From positions 248,259 to 312,258 of the forward strand of contig NW_019091503.1 of assembly GCF_001949145.1 (NCBI RefSeq): a stretch of 64,000 bases of DNA. The letters run 5' to 3'. The position numbers and the translations under genes were made by a program. The stretch is from Acanthaster planci. Taxonomy: Eukaryota > Echinodermata > Asteroidea > Valvatida > Acanthasteridae. Shown here one piece after another: positions 42,066-52,689 of the stretch; position 1 is the stretch's first letter, and each line of letters starts with the position of its first letter. Under the pieces are notes generated by a model. It ran no database searches. It was not told where the DNA came from and saw only the letters and a program-made list of their open reading frames with translations.

Positions 42066-44202
42066 GTTTGATATTCAGGATGTACATCCCTAAGAGAGAT
42101 GGAGTGCAAAAGGCACCAAAAACAAACTGTGCCAAGTATCATGACTATATCCTCACAGTTTTCACGCAGAGACAATTTAATCATTGGATTGCAAAACATA
42201 AGTTTTGAGAAAATCGCTAAAATTTGTGTGGCTTTTTGTCTCTTCGTGCACACACAATACCTAATTACACGCTTTTGCCATAGCGTGTGCCAGGTGCAAT
42301 ATTGTTCCATTTGTTTACATTTCTGGAGTAAAATTGTCTCTTCGTGAAAACTACAAAACCAGTTTTGCCTGCGGTTTTGATTTTTTTGCCAACGTTATAT
42401 CAGTGGAAGACAAAATTGTCTTTTCGTAAAAACCGAAAATGCAGTTTAGTTGGATATTACCCCACAGAGATCAGTGTGCGGTCCGTGATTTGGGGTATTT
42501 CAGTAATTTGGTAAAAAATGATTACATCAAGCATTACATAGCCTAGTTGATTTTACCAAAAAACAGAAACTTGAAAAAAAATCATGATTTGGGGTCAAAC
42601 TGTCTCTTCATGAAAACTGTGACAATATTTAAGGGCCATCTGCCATTGAGTGTTGTTTGTCGTCCGTCGCCTCTTGCTTTTTGTTATGTCCTAATTCTGC
42701 CATTTTCCAGTTTTACGTATGACATTTTCCGTTGCCTGTCGTGCGTCGTCTGTCGTGTTGTTTTTCTGAGAATCCAACCAAGTGTTTTTTAGGAAAAAAT
42801 ATTTCCGCAAAAATTTAAGGCAAACTTATCCACAGTGCAATTCACTCTTGCCTACTGTAAAAATGTGCTAACTTGTTTTCATGAAATTCTAGAAAGAAAT
42901 CTTCTAGCCGATGCAGATATCCCAGTTTTCCTCTCAATTTCACCTTGAAATCCACAAATACTAAACAGTAAATTGTTTTTGTCATTTGTGCTGTGGATAA
43001 GTAGCTGTTTATTGAATGTAAGGGGGCAATTATCACTTGGTTTAATTTTCAAAAAATACGACATGTTGGTTTTTGTGGGTGAGTATGCCATGGTGGATAG
43101 GCCATTGAGCACAGAGAGTCCAGCATATCAGCAATATTTATTGGGCTAACAAAGTGACATTACTGTTTAAAATACTTCTGTGTGCCTACATGTACATGCA
43201 ACTCAAGTCATATGTAATTTGGAGTATGCAGCAGATTTCATCGTAGATATACCCGCTCTCAAAACAATGTTGAATGGGTTCGTCCTTGAGGATAAAATTA
43301 AAGGAATCAGACATTATAAGTACATGTCATTTATTAAATACATTCAGTTCAAAGTTACTCTTGTATTTCCGGGGGTATGACCTGTTGGGATATTGTGAAA
43401 GGACAGACAGGCAAAGGACAGGCAGGCATGGCAGTTCGATTGAACTAGTACCAGTATGTGAAAAGATCAAGGGTCAAAGTGAAATATAGCACTGCACAAG
43501 TGTGATAAATCTCCCTTCCCCCCCCCCAAAGAAAGTGACAGATGACGCACAATGGGTGACGCACGACGGATGATGGCAGATACATGTATGGAATTCCATA
43601 CCATGCCCCGGGTTGCAAGGAGTCGTCGGGTTGCAAGGAGTCGTCGCTTATTGAGGAGAACAGTGACATCCGATTCAATGTAATCTCCAGGCATGACAAC
43701 CGCCATGGGCATGGGGTTTGGGTGTGTTATTTGGATTTGAGAAAAGTGTGGTGTGATGCATTAACTTTCCCACTCTGATAAATTGCAAGTAATGAACTCC
43801 TCCGACAAGACTTTCATCAAAGCTGTTTTGACTGTGAAAAACTGCCTTTGCCCTGGTTGAAATGGAGGCAATGGGGTTGCTAGGGTGTACAGAAGCACTT
43901 TGAAAAAAGACGTTTAGAGCCAGAGCATGGGATAGATGTATATTATTTCAATTGACTGAAATACTTTTAATGAAACGGCAAGCGTACAAAAACTAACCTT
44001 TATTTTTTGTCCTCTGATAATTAAATTGCTGTAAAAAACGTAACCTACTTTTTAGGTCTTTGACCCTGACAAACCTCATGCCCAGGAAAAGGCATATACC
44101 ATGTAAATAAGTAACATGTGAATGGATGTGCATTGTGGCACAGTTTTTTTTGTCCCCTTTGCACTCCATCATTTCTAGGAGTGTGCACCCCGAATGTCAA
44201 AT
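42066..44202. mobile_element. Possible 2.1-kb element bounded by about 67-bp inverted repeats
   Basis: Left arm 42066-42133 and right arm 44137-44202 are inverted copies at roughly three-quarters identity (shared GATGGAGTGCAAA and AAACTGTGCC). Between them lie GTCGTCCGTCG-rich stretches and short decayed frames. No transposase was recognised, so this may be a non-autonomous or gutted DNA transposon. Confidence 0.45.
43610..43645 (+). repeat. Perfect 18-bp tandem duplication
   Basis: GGGTTGCAAGGAGTCGTC occurs twice head to tail with no mismatch. Confidence 0.9.
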
Positions 44203-44356
44203 GGTTACTTATAGTTGTACAACGTTGGAATATCAAACCGTTACTTTTTCGACATTGACTGTCGAACGAGGAACTACATGTAACTTCACATCAGTCAGAC
44301 GTGGTCTTCTGATTCCTTCATGCTTGTGCACGTATGTTAAACCACTAGGCCCAGTT

Positions 44357-44865
44357 GCGTATCCATCTTTGAATTAGTTTTTCGCGGTACCTGCTGGTAC
44401 ATCTGATCTGAACCAGCCAGCTGACACCGGCAAGCTCAGTGGTTGACTTGGTTAAGACTTCTGTATTAGTAAGCAGGAGATCATGGGTTTGAGTCCCACC
44501 TGAGTGTGCTTGTGTTTCTTTTCACAAGCCTCCGGGGGCATATATTGAGTATACAGTGTTAAAATGGATGTTGTGCAGGGCAAAAATCAATCCAAAATTA
44601 ATTTAACTCCCCTGCGCAAATCCATCATTGAAATGTAGTTGTTCATGATACCCGCTGCTATATCTGATTCAAAGCAGCCAGCTGACACTGGCAAACTTAC
44701 TAGTACAGACGTCTGTACTAAATGTAGTAAGGAGGAAGTCATGGGTTTGCGTCCCACCTAAGTATGGTTGTGGTTTTTTCACAAACCTTCGGGGCATACA
44801 CTGAACATACAGTGTTAAATTACACGTGGGGCAGAGCAGAAATCCAAAATTAATTCACTACATTA
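44357..44865 (+). repeat. Tandem pair of tRNA-derived SINE copies
   Basis: Two diverged units of about 250-260 bp, starting near 44357 and 44617, share CAGCCAGCTGACAC, an A-box-like region, B boxes GGTTTGAGTCC (44486-44496) and GGTTTGCGTCC (44744-44754), TTTTTCACAA, ACAGTGTTAAA and a closing CCAAAATTAATT. The order is that of a tRNA-derived SINE. A related head occurs at 23338. Confidence 0.7.
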
Positions 44866-44899
44866 TTCTGTGTTTGCTCGCAGTTGTGTGATAACTAAT

Positions 44900-47780
44900 A
44901 ATACCTAACTTTTCTCAATCTTTTTTTATATGTGCAGATATATTGTCTTGTTATTTATGCCTATTAGGTATCCACAGTGTGTGTTATAACCCTGTAAGAA
45001 CTAACCAAAATGAAATTTACTGTGATTGTCATAAATTATGGACCCATCTTAAATGTACCAACCTTGATCTTATTGATTAAATAATAGTGATGGTGTTTGG
45101 TTCAGCCCATTGCGCCTTAATATGTTTCCTTTTAATTCCTTGGATTCTGAAGAATTTGCAACTGACAATTCAGACTTGGACCCACATATTCAACAATTTA
45201 CTAACCTAAAAAACTGAATTAATCTAAACTCCCTCCAACTGCCCCTTGTCTGTGATCCTGATAATCCTTATCAAGGTGTAAATCATTTTACATGTTCTTT
45301 GCTATCCATATGATAAATTTGTGAATTTTTTAAATCATGTTCCCACAGAAAATTTTGCACTTCTTTCTTAAAACATACAAAGTTTATACACAAACATAGA
45401 CCACTTAACAATTCTTTTACATTCACTCAATTATAATTTCTCAGACCTGGCTGAATGAAAATCCCCATATTTTATATAAATACACTGTAGTCTAAGCATA
45501 CCTGGATATACTCTTCTGACTAAAAGCAGAGTACATGTAGGTGGACGGGTTGAATGCATTTTCATTGAAATTGCCACACCACAAAATTTCAAGAATCTTA
45601 TAACTAGGACATCACACGTGTATAAAGCCCCTGATGGTGACTTAGATTATTTTATTACTTATTCCAAAAACCTTTTCCAATTAATCACAAATGAAAATAC
45701 ATGTAAGCCTTGCTTAATTTCAAGTGATTTTGATTCAAACCTGATTACTTCTGATAACAATCGCCAGTCTCAGGAATATTTAGATTTAACTTACTCGTCC
45801 TCTCAACCACTTCTTGCCAAACCAACTAGGGTAACTACCAGTGCCACATCTGCAACTTCAATTGATAATTATATTTTGTAATACATGTACAGTATCTTGA
45901 CAAAAATGCCCATTCAACACTAATATGACTAAGAAATGCTTGGAAAATTCTCATTTTAATGCTTTTGTTACGATATGCTGACAACTTTTTTGTCAGCATT
46001 TTTTCCCCCAGGATTAAAATGTGCTTTTAGAAGTACATGTATACGTGTATGCACATGTGGTTGTTTACTGGATGGAGTTGGTGGTGCCATAAATAGTCTG
46101 TGTTCACTTAATATGGCTACCCTTGCCACTGTGAAGTTTTAGGAATGAGATTTGCCAGATTCTTTAAATTATTTCCCAGAGAAGTGAGCTTTAAAATATG
46201 ATTTAATATTGTGGAAAGTTTTCTAACTCTTAACTGCAAATTAGCATTATTGATGTAGAAGGTTTTTCCACCAGTAATCCACACTTTATTGCAAATCGCC
46301 TTAACCAATATTTTACAAACTTTGGTAAGCATCTTTGTAACCAAATCCCTCCTGATGATCTCAATTATACTGAGTACAATGTATCTCTTGAACCCTCACC
46401 TTAATTCTGTTTTTCTAAGTCCTGTCGTTGAGACAGAAATAATTCATATTTTTCAGCAAAAAGAGCTCTGGCTTTGATTTAATTAGTGACTCACTAGATA
46501 AAGAAGTGATGTGAACAATCTTTAAACCATTAACCTTTACTGTGAATGTATCTACATGTATATCTACAGGTGTAGTACCAAATGACAGTGCCCAGTTCTC
46601 TATTTGTACATTTTCTCATGGAGTTCCGTAAGGATCCATTCTGGGACCACTTCTGTTTTCAATCTAGATCAATGATTTTGTTACATGTAAATCTTTGGAC
46701 TTGTTTACTTTTATTTTATTTCCGGATGACAGTTACCTACATGTATTCTCTACTCGTCAAGATCTCAGTGCCCTTTGTGAAAATGTTAATCTTGAGCTTA
46801 TCAAAGTTCCAAATTAGATTAAAGCAAACAGGTTGTTTCTTAATATAAAAAAGGCTAACTATGCTGCTTAGTATTAAGAAGCAATATCATGAAGTACCTG
46901 AAATCATTACGGATGACTTGCAAATTGTTAGAACTGATTGTGTTAAATTCTTAGGTCTGTATATTGAATAGAATCTCTCATGGAAAAAACAAATCAATAA
47001 TATCTGCACGATTACTGGTATTTCTAAAAAGATAGAAGTTATATGTAAATTAAAGCCTTTTTTCCCCTCACGATATACTTTAAAATACTTTAATTGTACC
47101 GTATTTAACATATGGGATATTAGCCTTGGGTAATTGCGGGGTTGGTTTAATTATCATAATACTAAAACTACAAAAAAAGTTTTAAGAATATTCCACTTTG
47201 CTACTTATCTCGAATATAGTGTCCATGTACATGTATAAAACTCTCAAAGCAATACTTGTATTCTCTTCAGCTTGGGATCCTGATGCAACAATTTAACAAT
47301 AAAAAATTGCCTAAATCCATTTGTTCTATCTTTATCAAGAATGAAGAAATGCACTGGTCACAAGTTCACCCCACAGCACAAGAAACTTCATCATTCTTTT
47401 CGCACACCACTCTTAACCAAAACCAGTCAAGCATGAGGGTCCCAAGCTATGGCATTTTCTAGACATCTCTATAAAGAATGTACGGAATATACAAACATTC
47501 ATTTGAATGTACCCTTAATTATAAGGCAAATTTTTAACTGGGTATTTAAAGTCTGTTTAATTTTATTTAGTTTCTATGTCTTACAGGCTTACAAGACTTA
47601 CTGTTTCTTGTCCAGTTTAATGTTATAGTAAATGTGCTATTCGCAATAATGTGTATTATTCCTAATTGAGGTCCCTACTCAAGAAGCACTGCTTCTAAGG
47701 GACCCTATCCACACATATTTTTCCTGTTATGTCTTTACTACATACATACAGTCATGTGAAAACTAAAGAATGAATGAACT
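44900..47780 (+). pseudogene. Decayed CR1/L2-type non-LTR retrotransposon
   Basis: Frames broken by stops and shifts carry non-LTR landmarks in the right order. An endonuclease end lies at 45618-45878 (VYKAPDGDLDYF, EYLDLTYSSSQPLLAKPTRV, SATSIDN). A reverse transcriptase core reads GVP-stop-GSILGPLLF at 46620-46658 and FPDD, in place of the catalytic FADD/YADD, at 46719-46730 in the same frame. A later KFLGLYIE/LSWKKQI block lies near 46940-46990. A GAATGAATGAAC tail at about 47769 marks the 3' end. The stop in the VPQG box and loss of the motif alanine show it is dead. Confidence 0.82.
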
Positions 47781-48172
47781 GGAACTTGAAGAAAGTATTT
47801 AATAAAGTACAGTACAGTGAAAGAGTTCCACATATGGACATCACTTGACACCCTGTGCACAAACCCTATGAACCTAAGGTAGATGATTCAATATTACTGC
47901 TAAATTTGACTTTCTGGGCATGTTATCACTTTCTGCTGGCTTTTTAAACATCTGCAAGGGAAAGTATACCGGTATGTACATGTAAATGATGCCTGTACCG
48001 GTGCATGTGTATGGAACTCTTACTGACACAGCTCATAGTTGGGCTCCAGCTGGTTACACATTTCTCCTATTTTTCTGTAGTCAGCAATGGCAGTTAAACT
48101 TGAGGATGATATCAAACTAAATTTTGAAGTACATGTACAAGCACATATACAAGTAAATGGGGGTGTCATGTA

Positions 48173-48268
48173 CCCCTAGAACTGTGGGTTTGTTATCCAC
48201 CATGGCACCATGCTCCCCACGGCTCTTGTGAGCACGGCAGATGACCAACCCCACTGTTCTGGGGCAGG
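48173..48268. repeat. Hairpin of the GAACnGTGGGGTT type
   Basis: CCCCTAGAACTGTGGGTTT on the left pairs with the reverse complement of AACCCCACTGTTCTGGGG on the right. It sits about 200 bases upstream of the KLHL coding exon. Confidence 0.5.
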
Positions 48269-48442
48269 GTGTCATGTTATGACAAGCATACATACATGTA
48301 CATGGGCAATGCCTATGACCTTGGGCAATTGGGCAATGACCTTGGAGAAATTTCTAGAATATTTATGCAAACTGTTATTTCCAGAAAATCCTCACTGTAC
48401 TTCAATAACCAATTTTGATCCAAATGTTTGTTTTGCTTGCAG

Positions 48443-48481
48443 ATACATGTACATGTAGATCTGTTCTGAGCAACTAAGTTG
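48443..48481 (+). other. Probable 5' UTR start of the KLHL coding exon
   Basis: The acceptor-like tgttttgcttgcag ends at 48442, so the coding exon probably begins at 48443 after an upstream untranslated exon not located here. The interval includes a TACATGTACATGTAG run. Confidence 0.4.
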
Positions 48482-49259
48482 ATGAAGTCAGCCATGTCGT
48501 CAAGGATAGCCACAATACCCTCTCCTCTCAGATCTGATGTTAGTGCCTTACAGCGGCAAGATTCTTCAGCTAATCATATTCACCACACATCACACCCAGC
48601 CACCCTTCTAGAACAGATGAATGCACTACGCAAGGACAAAATGTTAACAGATATTTGCCTGGAGAGTGATGATGGCCAGCAGTTTCATTGTCATCGCATT
48701 ATCTTGGCAGCTACATGCCCTTACTTCAGTGCCATGTTCAGTAGTCACATGGGAGAAACCAGCTCTGATAAGGTCACCCTCCATGACATAGCAGGATCAA
48801 TCCTTGGCCAGTTGATTGACTATTGCTACACGGGTTCGTTGCTCCTTACTGATGATATTGTGAATGATGTTGCAGAGGCTGCCAACTTTCTCCAATTCTC
48901 AGCTGTCGAGGAGGAATGCGTACGAGTTCTGCAGAATCGTTTGAATGCCATGAATAGCCTGGAGACAGAACAGGTTGCTAACCGACTCTTCAACAGGCAA
49001 CTCAGTGCTCAAGCTCATGGGTACTCGGTCAAAAATTTCTCTGATGTAGCCTTCACACAGGATTTTCTGGACTTTACTCAAGAGCAAATAGAAGATTTCA
49101 TCTCTAAGGATGTGGGCGTGGATTCAGAGGAGGAGGTGTACGAAGCTGTCATGCGATGGGTATATCACGACAAAGACAAGAGGAAGACTGCCATCCCTTC
49201 TCTCTTTGAAAAGTTATTGTTTGAAATGATGCCAGAAGCGTATGTGTTGAAAATTGCAG
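48482..49259 (+). CDS. KLHL exon 1: BTB domain and most of BACK
   Basis: The exon begins MKSAMSSRIATIPSP, and a second ATG four codons later could also serve. It has a Ser/His-rich tail of about 40 residues before the BTB. The H-x-x-x-L-A-A-x-x-x-Y-F-x-x-M-F block is the BTB hallmark. Without splicing the frame would run into intron sequence to a TAG at 49370. The donor CAG|gttggt was chosen because it restores the BACK helix VLKIAASEPLLQEF. Confidence 0.9.
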
Positions 49260-50557
49260 GTTGGTTTAATCTTGTTGACAGACCTAAAAGATCATTGCAC
49301 AGTGTACATGTACATGATAATGAGATGGTAATGATGAAACAATGTGAATTGAGTGAATACACTGAGGTGTAGTGTCTGAGTTTTAATAGGGCAACTTTCA
49401 GAATTTGTTATTTCTGTCATGCGATTAAAAATGAAGGTCATTATGGCAGCTTGAAATGATGAGTTTTCTTTTATCTTGCAGCTTCGGAACCCTTGTTACA
49501 GGAATTTGATGACTGCATGAAAATTGTCAAGAAGGCACACTCCTTTCATGGAGCTAAGAGCAGGTCCAGTGAAAGAAGCATCAGTAGTTCCACTGAGCTC
49601 CTATCAAGAGCTAACTCCATGCGCGCTTACTCTGAAGTCATGATCTTGATTGGGGATCTGGAATTTTGCTATCGCATGGAAGGCTGTGATAAAAAAGCTA
49701 TCAACATGTTGATGTATGACCCCAAACATCAGAAGTGGGAGTGTCTTCCAGAGTCTCCTTTTGGATTGGGCAGCTCAGAATTTGCCACTTGTGCCACTGT
49801 CATCAACAATGACATCATCACTGTGACCAACTGGCACCGAGCATGGTTATATAGCACCAGTCAAAGCAAATGGTCACTGTTGACCAATCGCATGCAAGGT
49901 CGTAATGGTGGATGCTTGGTGACCCTCAACAATGATGTCTTCATCTTGGGTGGTCTGAAGCCTGTGATTACAAGTCGCATGACCAGTGTTCAGTGTTTCA
50001 ACCAAGCCACCAAGCAGTGGGTAGACGTGGCTCCTATGACTGAAGCACTTCTTCATACAACATCTGCAGCATGTCTTGGTAAAATCTATGTGGTTGGAGG
50101 TTCATCTGGTTCTCGTTATGTGTCAGAGATGTTATGCTACAGTCCTGACTATAACAAGTGGATCAGCTGTGAACCTCTACCATCACGGCTTATGCGTCCC
50201 CAGATGGTCGTTCTGACTGGTAGCCTGTATGTCCTCGGTCTCGAGAATGATTTTGCAATGGCCATGTATCGGTTTGATGTCAGAAATCAGCAGTGGACTG
50301 TGATGGATGCACCCATGATTTCACGGCATGGGGCAACCCTGTCTGTCTGTAACAATAAGCTGTTTCTTGTGGGTGGCAAAATCTGCAGCAGTGATTACAG
50401 GGAAACAAATGAGTTTACTGTGGAGTATTTTGACCCAGACAGTGAGATCTGGAGCATCCACGGAGAGTCACAGTGGGTGCTGAATGGCCATCAGGCTGTT
50501 ACAGTCTTACACCCTGCATTTTCTCCATCACGATACCTTGGCCCAAAACAGCACTGA
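48482..50557 (+). CDS. BTB-BACK-Kelch (KLHL) protein, 2 exons
   Basis: Coding exons 48482-49259 and 49482-50557 join in phase 1 (G|CT, Ala) across a 222-base intron (CAG|gttggt to atcttgcag), giving 617 residues. BTB domain about 44-150 (DKMLTDICLE, then FHCHRIILAATCPYFSAMF); BACK domain about 155-280 (RVLQNRLNAMN to SEPLLQEFDDCMKIVKKAH); Kelch blades about 310-605 with recurring GG, Y/W and MxxxRH patterns (VFILGGLK, IYVVGGSSG, LFLVGGK). The length is normal for KLHL proteins, which usually act as Cullin-3 substrate receptors via BTB and BACK, with the Kelch propeller binding the substrate. An in-frame TGA lies just upstream (48467-48469), supporting the start. Which KLHL member it is cannot be decided from sequence memory alone. 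Confidence 0.93.
49482..50557 (+). CDS. KLHL exon 2: end of BACK and whole Kelch propeller
   Basis: The acceptor tcttttatcttgcag is excellent. The exon opens SEPLLQEFDDCMKIVKKAH, then a Ser-rich linker (RSSERSISSSTELLSR), then about six Kelch blades, ending HPAFSPSRYLGPKQH and TGA. A single exon carries the propeller. Some blades lack the canonical GG (for example NDIITVTNWH), which is common in divergent KLHL proteins. Confidence 0.92.
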
Positions 50558-52689
50558 AGACCATGACAGAAACATCCCTTTCATAAGGCGAGCATTTTTT
50601 ACTCATAAGTTGTTGCTCAGATTTCTATAGACAAATTTTAGAGGAGGACAGACAGAAAAGACAACCAAACCAAAAAAAAAGAAAAGATTTTCTGTGGTCT
50701 CAAGAATACAAATAAGGGTCTTGAAGTCGGAGGGCAGAGTACTCAAAAAAAAAAAGAAAAAGAGAGGTATCCCCCCCACCACTAGCACAAGCCGCCAAGG
50801 ACCAAAGCTTACAAACTTAAAATCGGGGACTTTGCTGTCGGTCGGACAGTGGAGAAAATTTTTTTTTTTTACATTTACATATATCGGTAAATTCTTGGTT
50901 GGCGAATCCAACACTTCTCAAAACAAACAATTTTATTGTGTTTTCCAGTTCTGAATCCAGAAGGTTGGCGGATCTGAGCACCAACTTAAAAAAACACTCA
51001 CCTTATAAAAGTTCAAAGGCAAAAGAAACATGACAAGCTTACATGTACATGGACATGTAGCTACCCGGTACCACTTACAGCTAAAGATATGTATGAGTGG
51101 CTTCTACTAAGTCAGTGTCTTCAGCTTGAAACACATACCACATGCACACTCGAGGAGACTGGATGCCATAGACCACATTACATATGTTCTATACATGTAC
51201 ATGTATGGAACAGAAGTTGTATGTCACTTTTTACTCTTTGTCTAGTAAAAATACATGTAAGCAGAACTCTGAAAAGCTTGGCTTAAAAGTTAAGAGTTAA
51301 TAACCTGATTTAAATTGATTTTTTCAAGTTGGTACGAGGAGCTGAACAATCGTAGGCATTCATCTACACATGTGCATACCAATATTCAATGCAGATAGTT
51401 CTGCTTGAACAAATACTACATTTAATGTACAATTAATGTACATGTGTCTACATAAGAGAATCTTTTTGGGTAATAATGGCACCATGCTTATTATCTCAGT
51501 TGTTCAGAGAGAATCATCCACATTGTAAATATGGCTTTTAGTATTGCAAGTACGGTACATGTGTACAATGTATGTACATGTAGCTGTGTGCCACGAGCTT
51601 AAGTGTATCACTGAAAAGATACAGTGTACTTCTACTGTATGTAGAATTGATGCATGTGTAAGTACCCTTGGGCTTATTTTCTTGCAATGTGTTGGGCATT
51701 ATATTGGAAGAACTATTTTAGGTGATGAAAGATGGTACAACATGTACAGTAAGCGGATTGTTTTCTAAAGATAGTTCACATTGTGAACTACCATGACCAA
51801 GCTCATCATGCACACCAAGCAATACATATGTACATGTCTATGGCTGAAAACTAGGGCCATTTCTCAAACATGGAGCTCAGACATCAGTGCATTATCAGGC
51901 TCCTTTCCTTGGATACTCTGTGGCTAAATACGTCAGGAAAATCCAATCCATTTGAGTGAAGTTAGAGGTCGAAAACGCCCATTTGGTTTGAAAATTACAA
52001 TGTTCACAAAATGGGCCAAGTTTGGACGGATACATGTACATGTAGTTTTGAACAACCGCTTGTTAGTTGTGCTGGTACTTGGAATATTTGTGCCTAGGTT
52101 ACCAGACAAAATTGGCTAGTGGTTGACAAATACAGTACATTGCAATTGAAAGTTAACCTCAAAAGGTGGAAAACTTTCCACACTTTGGCACATCCAGGAA
52201 AATGAAAAATAACTATTCATTTCACAAATTGTGGAAAATTTTCCCCTCAGTCAGTGGGAAAATTTTTCTCACTTTCTTCCACTTTGTGAAAAACAAATTC
52301 ACAGGTGGAAATTTTTTCACCCCTTTTTTTTCACCATTGGGAGAAATGTTCACACCTTTTTACACAAGTGGGGAAAATTTTCACCAGGTGGAAATTTTTT
52401 TACAAGTGGGAACATTTTTCACAGCTTTTTTCATGAATAAGAAATTTGCCTTTTAATGTGAATTCTTTTCACAGTTTTTCCTGGTCATTTTCACGGGTTA
52501 AGTTTCACTTGCAGTGTACTCTAGTTGCTCTTTGGACTTGGCTAAAGTGTAAGAGCTGAAGCCAAGACTCAGAAATGGGCAGGAAAGTGCAGTGAACCAT
52601 CATAACTTCACACTGAGATATTTGGAAGCAAACAGGGAGGTGTTTGACAACACACGTCTTGTTACAATGTACCTGATTACCATACTTAG
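50558..52689 (+). other. Downstream of KLHL: 3' UTR of undefined length and spacer
   Basis: No AATAAA lies close to the KLHL stop codon, so the transcript end cannot be placed. The region contains oligo-A tracts, TACATGTA runs and the MITE at 52157-52497; no coding frame is recognised. Confidence 0.4.
52157..52497. mobile_element. 341-bp element between TTAA sites, GTGGAAA/TTTCCAC-rich
   Basis: The block is flanked by TTAA at 52153-52156 and 52498-52501, with weakly inverted ends (CCTCAAAAGGTGG against CCCGTGAAAATGACC). Inside, GTGGAAAATTTT and TTCAC-type words recur many times. TTAA flanks recall piggyBac-type MITEs; the assignment is tentative. Confidence 0.5.

Larger units (their letters stand above)
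37331..48442. other. Repeat-rich intergenic region between divergent genes
   Basis: The FYB1-like and KLHL genes point away from each other across about 11 kb. It contains the repeats and transposon remnants listed individually, a somewhat CpG-richer stretch at about 38000-38760, a CRE-like site at 41378, and a GC-rich patch at about 41380-41990. No intact protein-coding frame was recognised. Confidence 0.55.

Noticed and set aside
37331-48442. CRISPR arrays, operons or bacterial-type features
   Set aside because: Intron structure, SINEs and LINE remnants show nuclear eukaryotic DNA; no array of regularly spaced identical repeats is present.
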